From Alphaproteobacteria bacterium (GTDB lineage Bacteria; Bacteroidota; Bacteroidia; Bacteroidales; FEN-979): 39,111 bases of DNA. Of this stretch, positions 25,701 to 32,473 are shown one piece after another; position 1 is the stretch's first letter, and each line of letters begins with the position of its first letter. A program made the position numbers and the translations under genes. The stretch is from positions 1 to 39,111 of the forward strand of contig SACF01000041.1 of the NCBI GenBank assembly GCA_009928665.1, in the 5' to 3' direction. The notes beneath the pieces were generated by a model, which ran no database searches, had not been told where the DNA came from, and saw only the letters and a list, made by a program, of their open reading frames with translations.

Positions 25701-28507
25701 ATTCCGCCGTCGACCAGATCGTTGGCCGTGAACGAACCGGAGAGTACATCAACGGCGCCGGCTGTCCAGTTATAACCGGCGCAAACCACTGTGGAACCAT
25801 TGATCCTGAATGCGCCACCCAGCGGTTTGTCAACCTCAAGAATGTTAAAAGTCTCACTGGAGCAGTATTGATGGTAGTTCCCACCGTTAAAGACTACAGT
25901 TCCGGTTCCTTCGCTGAAACCTACCGTTCCAACCAGGTTATTCCAGTCGCCTTCAATCAGGATCGGATAATTGGCCGTAACCAGCGCCCCGCTGTAGATG
26001 GTCAGATCACCATGGATCCGGAGGGAATCCGACTGGGTCACATTCCCGGTTGAGCTGATGATGAGGTTGTTGAAATAGTCGCCCGTGTTCAGGTTCACCG
26101 AATGGGAAACTCCGTCAAAAATGAAGGTCCCGTAAGGACAAACGAGATGACCGTAGTTGTATAACTGCCCTTTGAGTACCAGGGGATATGTGGTGTTGAA
26201 GTAGAAGGTACTGGTTGAATTCACATTGTCGAGGTACCCGTTGATCTTCAGGGTGTCGGTGGAAGAAGAACTGAAATACAGGGAGGTGTTATCTTTGGAA
26301 TTCAGCAGGTTATAGAAGGCGCAATGGGTTTCATAACTGCGGATATAAGATATGGAGGTTCCTTCGAAATAGACGTATCCATGTGTCAGAACAGCGGCCG
26401 ATCCGTTGCGGAATTCCCAGTCGCCCGTTACATGAAACTCGCCATTTTGTGTGATATTTGCCGTGGAACCGGAGAGCCAGAACACATCATCGCCCACGAA
26501 AAAGTCGGCGTTGATATTGGTTTGTTCAACCTGCCCCGAAATGGTCATATCGGCCGTGACATTCAGGTCGGCGTCGCCCATACTCAGTTTTGCTCCCGGT
26601 CCGATGGTGATGTTGTTGCAGTAGGCATCGCCGGATCCGATTATCGGATAATAGGTGTAACCCGTGTTGATGATGACATTGGTAGTGGAAACCGGAACGA
26701 AAGAAGCGCTCCAGTTGGCGCTGTTGTACCAGTCGTTACTGACCGTGCCCTCCCAGTTGCCTGCCGCTTCTGCCAATGTGAGATAAAAGTTATGCGTGCC
26801 GGCCGTGGTGGTCTCCTTGTCGAGCAGCAGGTAGTAGGTCACACCTTGTTCGAAGATGAGGGAACCGTAAGTACCAGAGGTGTAAATGTCGTCGATGCAG
26901 TTCCAGCCCGTTGAGGAGCAGGATGCGGATTTCCACATGTAGTCGACATAACCGGTTGCGGAGGTCACCACGATGCGGTACTGGCCGCTGACGGCAGGAA
27001 CAAAGCTGTAGATATGTTCCACTCCGGGGCAGGCGTAGTTGCATGGACTGCTGGAACTGGTATACCATCCGCCGTTCCCGCCACCCGAATAGCTCTGCGA
27101 ATTCCCGGATCCGGTACCCCCGATCGGGGTGATGTTCAGGCAGGGATTCAGAAAGACATAAAAGGTATGGGCTCCTTCGGTATGGTCTTCGTCATCGAGG
27201 AGAAAATAGTAAGTGGTGCCTGCCGTCATCGACAGGGATCCGTATGTACCCGCCGAGTTGATATCATCGATACAGCTCCATCCCGCGGAGGAACAGGCGG
27301 ATGATTTCCAGAGGTAATCGACATATCCGCTGGCTGCAGTTACCTGTATGCTGTAAACGCCTGTGAACGGCGCCACAAAACTGTAAACCTGCTCAATGCC
27401 GGGCGTGAGGTAGCCACAGGGATTGGCCGAGGTGGTAAACCATTCGCCTTCGCCGCCGCCCCAGTATGTTTTCGCGTTGACCGCGCCACCGGTGCTCAAT
27501 GAAATTACACTTCCGCAGGGATTCGGGGTCACCGGCGCCAGGGTGATGGTGGTTACGCCCCAGTGGGCCAGTCCGCTGTACGACCCGCCCCAGGTCATGG
27601 TATGGTTGAGGTAATCCCAGGTGTCGTGAAGGTAGATCTTGCTTCCGGTGTTGTCGTACCCGTATCCGAGCATGGTGTGATCCTCGACCTGGATCAGGAC
27701 GGGCCGGCCGGCATCGATCTCCTGTTTGTACTGGTTAAATGTAAATCCCTGGGTGTTCCCGTCATAGCCATAGATGAGCTGGGTGCAGTTTGAAGTCACG
27801 GTATAACCCCGCGATTCGTAGAATTCACGCATCCCCTTGCAGCCATCTTTGTGGCCGGCCGGTGGAGTCGAATAGTTACAAGTAATGGCGCCATTGGTAT
27901 AAAAGTAAAAGGTGGTACTTCCGTCTTTATTGCCAAGCGCCGACTGGTTGGTGCCCATGTAATCGCCGGTACAGTCATTCCAGGAATGCTGGGCCCATCC
28001 GTTGGTAATATACGGGTCGTTTGCCGCACTACCGTATTTAACCCAATAGTCATCCACATTCCCACGGCCCGACCTGCCGTCAACGCCGTTGCGGGTAGCG
28101 CTCAACGGGCATTGTTTCCGGGTCTCACCGTTGATGATCACCGACCCCCAGGAGCTGTTGTCCATCGGCATCAACCCACCCTGTGTGGGACCGGTGTAGA
28201 TGTTATAGTACCCGGTCCGATCGTAATAGGAGGCCTGCATGGCAGCCGATGTGGCCGAACAACCGAACGACCAGTCGAAGGCGGGAACATTCCCGAGGGT
28301 CACCGCCGTGGGAGAAAACGGCGCGGCCGGCATCCGGAACGTGGCCGGAGGTTTGCCGGGAACAATAATTTCGGCTACCTCCTGACCCGTTTGGTCGATG
28401 AAGGTCCTGACGACATTTTTCAGATTAAACGGTTTTTTTTGCGACAGGGCAACCCCCGACAGAACCAGCAGGATCATCAGGGTGACGGTAAAAGTAAATT
28501 TTTTCAT
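22745..28507 (-). CDS. Giant secreted protein with C39-like peptidase and type IX sorting domain
   Basis: This 1920-residue exported protein (signal peptide ending VALSQ) differs from its downstream paralogue by an added N-terminal cysteine-peptidase-like domain, about residues 60-325. Candidate catalytic residues are C83 in WSFGCSATSAAMQASYYD, H277 in QVEDHTMLGYGYD and D295 in IYLHDTWD, as in the Peptidase_C39_2 fold. Two modules of about 110 residues follow (GTYGSL, TYYFLLDDEDHTEGAHTF). A long beta-repeat region, two Ig/PKD-like domains and a type IX C-terminal domain (FTIFPNPTTGRFTLMAKG) complete it. It could be a surface or secreted peptidase, or a self-processing adhesin. Catalysis is inferred from motif order and not proven. 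Confidence 0.9.
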   Translation of the reverse strand: MKKFTFTVTLMILLVLSGVALSQKKPFNLKNVVRTFIDQTGQEVAEIIVPGKPPATFRMPAAPFSPTAVTLGNVPAFDWSFGCSATSAAMQASYYDRTGYYNIYTGPTQGGLMPMDNSSWGSVIINGETRKQCPLSATRNGVDGRSGRGNVDDYWVKYGSAANDPYITNGWAQHSWNDCTGDYMGTNQSALGNKDGSTTFYFYTNGAITCNYSTPPAGHKDGCKGMREFYESRGYTVTSNCTQLIYGYDGNTQGFTFNQYKQEIDAGRPVLIQVEDHTMLGYGYDNTGSKIYLHDTWDYLNHTMTWGGSYSGLAHWGVTTITLAPVTPNPCGSVISLSTGGAVNAKTYWGGGEGEWFTTSANPCGYLTPGIEQVYSFVAPFTGVYSIQVTAASGYVDYLWKSSACSSAGWSCIDDINSAGTYGSLSMTAGTTYYFLLDDEDHTEGAHTFYVFLNPCLNITPIGGTGSGNSQSYSGGGNGGWYTSSSSPCNYACPGVEHIYSFVPAVSGQYRIVVTSATGYVDYMWKSASCSSTGWNCIDDIYTSGTYGSLIFEQGVTYYLLLDKETTTAGTHNFYLTLAEAAGNWEGTVSNDWYNSANWSASFVPVSTTNVIINTGYTYYPIIGSGDAYCNNITIGPGAKLSMGDADLNVTADMTISGQVEQTNINADFFVGDDVFWLSGSTANITQNGEFHVTGDWEFRNGSAAVLTHGYVYFEGTSISYIRSYETHCAFYNLLNSKDNTSLYFSSSSTDTLKINGYLDNVNSTSTFYFNTTYPLVLKGQLYNYGHLVCPYGTFIFDGVSHSVNLNTGDYFNNLIISSTGNVTQSDSLRIHGDLTIYSGALVTANYPILIEGDWNNLVGTVGFSEGTGTVVFNGGNYHQYCSSETFNILEVDKPLGGAFRINGSTVVCAGYNWTAGAVDVLSGSFTANDLVDGGIYGSFYVNPGGTINLTNNNGWVDLDGYLYIYGGNFNIYGGLGLDSYWPWAADGGITMSGGILDIKEVGVQVYNTRNFTENITGGTIRTSRGFTVDRSDFTPSGGTIEFYGPVDGNFCTTNSGYIANILINKSATDQLGTAGEHPVIRSRDGLTVTDAPMTATVNMSNVADINGNFTLTSGILNANSHQINISGTWDNQVGTPGFLQGTGTVVFDGSTGANIVSTEMFYNLELNKTYSSFNGLNLLSDVTVGNDLTITDGTMELDSPADLTILGNVSIALNAGLNANDSYGPNIQVGKNWVNNNTTYSTTIGFDPGNYSTVTFNGTTDQEVSTSCPQEEFSTLVVDKSAGQFRPNDNIFANRDITLSNGIWEDYIGGLTHTLYRHFTVNSSGSFHNAYHPNTVIFAGNMNSTLTYSSGSGYFHHLTIDKATGYTVTQVGNTSCQFAGNLTIDEGTYQVNGNHLFVDGDMNINAGGIMQVPGGSDLVIGNQHTLNVNNSGTLSIQGEPGNNATVRGVGSGNYGNLSVFAGGTIAADHCTFRFFASPGVLVNSGATVDPAHAFRGCMFYDGYAGGTLLRIENNQTLTIRDANFPPNTWGGASNVTKTVNQGQVYFVDYTGVFSGENYDNDVYGRISWVPSLAVDATATPGSICTGGTSQLNANVTGGLGPFTYLWSPSGSLSDPASSQPVASPSVTTTYSVVVTDALGSSATDQVTVTVNPLLPVSVSIVASANPVPTGTFVTFTATPVNGGAIPAYQWLVNGIPVGSGLSTYSYPPANNDQVWCSLTSSEPCVSGNPATSNIMEMTVIQANTTVNGTVPAPLSVCFDALNTITVAGSGTTFIVQNGASATLIAGQKILFLEGTQVEPGGYLHGYITTTNTYCGMLPPAMVGVVTGVELYPVSDQNNSRFTIFPNPTTGRFTLMAKGSITPGPVQVEIFGMRGERIRSEEFFLNLKHDLELPGAPAGIYLVRVRSEEHQEILKLAITR
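22905..22994. repeat. Duplicated type IX sorting-domain segment, copy 2
   Basis: This copy pairs with 17622-17711 (87 of 90 identical). It encodes the FTIFPNPT...RFTLMAKGSITPG part of the sorting domain and the strand after it. Confidence 0.85.
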
Positions 28508-28620
28508 AACCGGATTGTTTGATTGAACACAGTTTTATGGTTCGCAGTACCCGGAGGAGTCATTATCAGGTTGGAGGTAAGGAAGTTTTTAACAGGGAAA
28601 AGGGTTGATTCCTCCTTTAA

Positions 28621-28652
28621 CAAATATAAGCAGGTTCTGTGGAAAAGTCAAG
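28621..28652 (-). promoter_or_regulatory. Promoter of 1920-aa gene
   Basis: On the minus strand CTTG (28652-28649), 20 nt, then TATATTTG (28628-28621). The -7 box is perfect and the -33 box has one mismatch. The leader is about 110 nt, closely mirroring the promoter of the paralogue at 22546-22577. Confidence 0.65.
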
Positions 28653-28712
28653 AATGAACAACAATTTTCTTGACATATTTCCGGGAAAACCATACAGGCT
28701 CCGGGGTGACCG

Positions 28713-28830
28713 CTTTCTCCGTGAAATGCTCTGGATTCTCTGTGTGCCCCCATGAATTTTTATTACACAAGAACCATGGAGAAATAAATAGAAATCACGA
28801 AGAAATTCACGAAGGACCACGGAGAGAAAA
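28713..28830. repeat. Inverted cluster of CACGGAGA/CACGAAGA repeats
   Basis: The right side (28765-28830) reads with repeated phrases such as CATGGAGAAA, CACGAAGAAA, CACGAAGGA and CACGGAGAGA. The left side (28713-28750) carries the same phrases in the opposite direction (TTTCTCCGTG, TCTCTGTGTG). The arms could pair imperfectly. Confidence 0.55.
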
Positions 28831-28901
28831 TTCTTGAATTTTCACGGTAAAATGACATGATCCTGAAAAAGAATATTAATTTTGATTCTAAATGAAATCT
28901 T

Positions 28902-31250
28902 ATGCGGGTACTCTTCATTCTTCTGATCAGCCTTTTCACGGTCCCGGCGCTGTCGCAGACCAAAGAGATGGAAAGCCTTTTACAGAAAGCCAAAACCACA
29001 ACCGGGCAGGAGAAAATAAATGTTTTAAACGAAATCGCGAGAAACTTTTCTTCTTTCGATCCCCGGCAAGGAATCAAATATGGAAACGAGGCGCTTCAAC
29101 TCGCCGAAGCCCTGAAACTGCCTGCACTGAAAAGCAAAGTTTATCTGAACATCGGGATCAATTACCTGAGGCTTTCCAGGCAAGATACAGCCAGGACCCT
29201 GTTCAACACCGCTTTGCAAAATGCCCTCCTGTTCAATGATTCGCTGGCTATCGCCTTGTACAACAACCGCATGGGGCTTCTTTATGAATTCGAAGGGAAA
29301 TATGACTCATCCATTTATGTTTTTACGAAAGAACTGGAAATCTACAGGAACCTGAAAAATGAAGCGAGAACCGCTACCACGCTCGAAAACCTCGGAACCA
29401 TCTCTCTGAACCGGGGTGAATTCAAATCAGCGACTTCCTATCTTTTAGAGGCAAAATCTATTTTTGAGAAAACAGGAGATAAAAGCAAACTGCTTTATAT
29501 TTATATGAAACTGGGGCAGGTATTTTCGGAAACCGGTGATTTTCAGGATGCTGAAAAATGGTTTCAGAAAGCAGTCGACGGAGCGCTTGAAATGGATGAC
29601 CCCCTCGCGGCGGGTTTTGGTTTGAACAGCCTGGGGATCGTATATAAGAAACAGGGTCGGCACGAAGCCGCGCTTGAAAAGTTTCAGGCTGCCCTCGTGA
29701 AGATACAGAATATGACAAACTACCGGCTGTTGCTTTCGATCTATGCCAATATGGGGAATGTTTACCTCTCCTTAAAGAAACCGTTCGAGGCAATTTCCTA
29801 TCATACTAAATCACTCGACCTTGCCCAAAAAATGAAATCACCCGGACCGATTGCCGTTCAGCAATTCAGCCTGGGATTGGATCATTTTAACCTGAAAAAT
29901 TACTCCATCGCGCGATCCTATTATGAAAAAGCCTTGCCGGTATTTAAAAGCATGAAATCAAATTCCGATTTACTGCAAACCTATACCTCCCTGATTGATG
30001 TAAACAAGGCGCTGGGCGATTTTAAACAATCGGTCAGTTATTATGAACTCCTGACGCAACTTAAAGATTCCCTGAACAGGGAAGAGTTGAACAGCGCCCT
30101 CGATTCGCTGAAGGTAAAATTTCATACCGCAGAAACCGACCGTGAAAACATATTGTTAAAACAGGAAACGGAACTTAAAGCTAAAACCATCCGGCAGCAA
30201 CGGACCATCATCTTTTCCTCCCTGCTCTTTTTCCTGTTGCTGGTTGCCTTCATCGTTTATATCATACGGAGCCGGCAAAGAATTAAAAAACTGAACGGGG
30301 AGTATCTCGAGTTGCTGAAATTCAAGGATACCATGACCCACTTTCTCGTCCATGATCTTAAAAATGCTTTGAATACCATTGTTAACATTGAACCCGGCTC
30401 AATTGAGCCGGGCGGTATCGTGATGATCAAAAATTCCGGGCGACGGATGCTGAACCTGGTACTGAACCTGCTCGACATCGGGAAGTTCGAAAACAACCGG
30501 ATGGATCTGGACCTGAAAGCCTCTTCGGTTAACACGCTGATCAGCAATGCCTGTCTCCAGATGCAATATCAGGCCGTAATGCGGAGTGTGCGGTTCAGTG
30601 CCGATACACTGACAGATTACCAAATCGTTTCGGATCCCAGGATCCTGGAGCGGGTCCTGATCAACCTGCTGGATAACGCGATCCGTTATTCGGAGATGGG
30701 TACGACCATCGAAATTACCAAAGAGGTTGTTTCTTCCGCCCGGCTTTGTATCGCAGTAAAAGATCACGGACGGGGAATCCCCGCGGATCTGCTTTCCCGG
30801 TTGTTTACCAAATATACCACCGGTGAGATGATCCAGGTCGGAGCCTCGCGTTCATTCGGACTGGGGCTGACCTTTTGCAAATGGGCCATGGAAGCGCAAC
30901 AGGGTGATATTTCAATCACCTCGGAGGAGGGAAAGGGAACCACCGTCACGATTTTAATTCCCCTCGCGGTAAACCAGGATTCGGTAGTTGCGCCGGATAA
31001 CCTTTCTGTTATGCCCGATTCGGGTGACCCCGGTGTAATTCTGACCCCGGAAGAGGTGCTGCAGTTAAAACCTTACTGCGAACGGTTGAAATCGCAGGGT
31101 GTGCATCAAATCACCGACATTAAAGATATTTTAAATGAGATCGGACAGGATCATTCACCCGGTGTCGCCGCCTGGAAAAGAATGGTGCTCGGTGCGCTGA
31201 ATGACTGCAACCAGATCCGCTACAACAAACTCATGAATATAACTGAATAA
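28902..31250 (+). CDS. TPR-domain sensor histidine kinase
   Basis: This 782-residue membrane kinase has a signal peptide (MRVLFILLISLFTVPALSQ), a periplasmic array of TPR repeats (about residues 55-400, for example FNLKNYSIARSYYEKALPVF) and one membrane helix (about 435-456). H484 lies in the DHp motif FLVHDLKNALNTIVN. The ATPase domain has N box NLLDNAIRYS, G1 KDHGRGIP, F box LFTKYTTG and G2 SFGLGLTFCK. After the ATPase domain an extension of about 95 residues of unknown function follows. Such TPR kinases are common in Bacteroidota. The next gene is its likely response regulator, three bases downstream. Confidence 0.93.
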   Translation: MRVLFILLISLFTVPALSQTKEMESLLQKAKTTTGQEKINVLNEIARNFSSFDPRQGIKYGNEALQLAEALKLPALKSKVYLNIGINYLRLSRQDTARTLFNTALQNALLFNDSLAIALYNNRMGLLYEFEGKYDSSIYVFTKELEIYRNLKNEARTATTLENLGTISLNRGEFKSATSYLLEAKSIFEKTGDKSKLLYIYMKLGQVFSETGDFQDAEKWFQKAVDGALEMDDPLAAGFGLNSLGIVYKKQGRHEAALEKFQAALVKIQNMTNYRLLLSIYANMGNVYLSLKKPFEAISYHTKSLDLAQKMKSPGPIAVQQFSLGLDHFNLKNYSIARSYYEKALPVFKSMKSNSDLLQTYTSLIDVNKALGDFKQSVSYYELLTQLKDSLNREELNSALDSLKVKFHTAETDRENILLKQETELKAKTIRQQRTIIFSSLLFFLLLVAFIVYIIRSRQRIKKLNGEYLELLKFKDTMTHFLVHDLKNALNTIVNIEPGSIEPGGIVMIKNSGRRMLNLVLNLLDIGKFENNRMDLDLKASSVNTLISNACLQMQYQAVMRSVRFSADTLTDYQIVSDPRILERVLINLLDNAIRYSEMGTTIEITKEVVSSARLCIAVKDHGRGIPADLLSRLFTKYTTGEMIQVGASRSFGLGLTFCKWAMEAQQGDISITSEEGKGTTVTILIPLAVNQDSVVAPDNLSVMPDSGDPGVILTPEEVLQLKPYCERLKSQGVHQITDIKDILNEIGQDHSPGVAAWKRMVLGALNDCNQIRYNKLMNITE
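30393..30412. repeat. Perfect 20-bp palindrome inside the kinase gene
   Basis: CCCGGCTCAATTGAGCCGGG is its own reverse complement. It encodes the loop between the two DHp helices (an IEPGSIEPGG stretch), just after the phosphorylated-His helix. Confidence 0.85.
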
Positions 31251-31253
31251 AGA

Positions 31254-32081
31254 ATGGATAAGATCCTTATTGTCGACGATCACGTGGAAAACATTCACCT
31301 GATCACCCACACACTCGAGACCTCCTTCCTGAAATGCAGGCTTTACCAGGCGACAAGCGCTGGCGCCGCACTCGACCTGTGCAATCAGATGCTCTTCGAC
31401 CTCATCATCTCCGATTACAGCATGCCCGGTAAAACCGGGATCGAGCTGATTAAAGCAATCAAATCCGATCCCCGGACGTCATACATCCCCATTATTATTG
31501 TCACGGCCGTGATGATCACTCCCGGGGATCTCGAAACAACGCTGAATTCGGGCGCCCATGACTACATTCGCATTCCTTATGATCCCCTGGAGCTTACCGC
31601 GAGGGTCAACGCCGCCCTGACACTGTCGCGGTGCCATATCAACCAGATCCGGAAGAAAGACCTCGAACTCACTGAAAAGGCGCTGATCCAGGTAAAATAC
31701 AACGAATTTAATATTGCCCTGGCGAAAGATTTGCAAACCTTGCTTGACCTGGTCGAAGGCAATGAACAGGCCCGGAATTTTCTCCTTGAGAGAATCGGAT
31801 TGCTCGAACAAAAAATCAAAGAAGATGGCTGGAAAAGTTTTGAACTTTCCTTCCAGAATATTCATGCCGGGTTCATCACGAACCTCCTTCGGGCCCATCC
31901 CAACCTGACCCCGGGTGAACTGCGGCTCTGCATGCTCCTGAAACTGGGGATGACCACCAAGGATATCTCCGCCATGCTCTATCTTACCCCCGAAAGTCTG
32001 AAAGTAGCCCGGTGCAGACTCCGAAGCAAGCTCTCCATGAGTGAGGAGACTGGATTTCAGAGTTATCTCGCGGCATTCTGA
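31254..32081 (+). CDS. Response regulator with LuxR-like HTH
   Basis: This 275-residue regulator has a receiver domain (about 1-125) with acidic residues in LIVDDH, phosphoacceptor D54 in IISDYSMPG and T84 in IIVTAV. The usually invariant lysine before Pro is Ile107 (YIRIPYD), with Arg just before it. A helical linker (about 130-215) leads to a C-terminal LuxR-like helix-turn-helix (LTPGELRLCMLLKLGMTTKDISAMLYLTPESLKVARCRLRSKL). The gene starts three bases after the TPR-kinase stop, so the two form one operon and signalling pair. Its targets probably include nearby genes. Confidence 0.9.
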   Translation: MDKILIVDDHVENIHLITHTLETSFLKCRLYQATSAGAALDLCNQMLFDLIISDYSMPGKTGIELIKAIKSDPRTSYIPIIIVTAVMITPGDLETTLNSGAHDYIRIPYDPLELTARVNAALTLSRCHINQIRKKDLELTEKALIQVKYNEFNIALAKDLQTLLDLVEGNEQARNFLLERIGLLEQKIKEDGWKSFELSFQNIHAGFITNLLRAHPNLTPGELRLCMLLKLGMTTKDISAMLYLTPESLKVARCRLRSKLSMSEETGFQSYLAAF

Positions 32082-32213
32082 TAACACAGCGCTCAATTCC
32101 GGTCATCTGCCACTACACGGCTGATCCGGCCTGATTTAAAGTCATCCTTATTTTCCCCTTATCCGGAACCATTCCACACGGTACCGGCCCGATCTGGTAC
32201 CCGGTTGTTATTC

Positions 32214-32245
32214 TTTTGTTAACCTTTTGCTAACCTCTGGTTACC
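32214..32245. repeat. Three tandem 10-11 bp repeats, possible regulator site
   Basis: TTTTGTTAACC (32214-32224), TTTTGCTAACC (32225-32235) and TCTGGTTACC (32236-32245) are adjacent direct repeats just upstream of a -7 box, where activators normally bind. Confidence 0.6.
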
Positions 32246-32266
32246 ATGTTAAAAAGATAACATCCC

Positions 32267-32274
32267 TATATTTG
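32267..32274 (+). promoter_or_regulatory. Likely -7 box of IPTL-CTERM gene
   Basis: TATATTTG matches TAnnTTTG exactly. The expected -33 position reads ACCA and is not TTTG, which fits a promoter that depends on an activator at the tandem repeats. The leader would be about 190 nt. Confidence 0.5.
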
Positions 32275-32473
32275 GCATCATTTTATAATAAGTTGTATTT
32301 CATTTGTTAATGATTTTATATTTCATTGGTCACATGGAATATCCATTATGATCATTCGCGTTTTGCATGAACCTGATTCCTATGAATATTTCAATTCTAT
32401 ATCTGAAAATCTCAACCGGATAAAACAATAACAAATATAAGTTGTTCATTAACATTAATTTAAATCAGTCAGC

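Larger units (their letters stand above)
28508..28901. other. Divergent intergenic region, giant gene / TPR kinase
   Basis: These 394 bases hold a minus-strand promoter (28621-28652), a cluster of short CACGGAGA-like repeats (28713-28830), and a -7-like TAATTTTG at 28877-28884 that could serve the kinase gene, 17 nt before its ATG. No convincing -33 box accompanies the last one. No gene was recognised. Confidence 0.55.
32082..32473. other. Intergenic region before IPTL-CTERM gene
   Basis: The first part is GC-rich with small GGTACC repeats. The rest is AT-rich and holds three tandem repeats (32214-32245), a short palindrome ATGTTA-N6-TAACAT (32246-32263), and a -7 box (32267-32274). The last 200 bases before the ATG at 32474 look like a long leader with no visible gene. 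Confidence 0.55.

Noticed and set aside
25274..26053. 259-codon open frame opposite the 1920-aa gene
   Set aside because: It lies entirely antisense to a well-supported protein with domain structure, has no recognisable motif or signal, and is explained by GC-biased codon positions in the repeated gene.
17462..28507. CRISPR-like or microsatellite repeats in the giant genes
   Set aside because: The repeats are diverged protein-level modules and strands without regular spacers.
27851..28522. 223-codon frame antisense to the C39-like domain
   Set aside because: The opposite strand encodes a convincing signal peptide and peptidase motif; this frame shows nothing.
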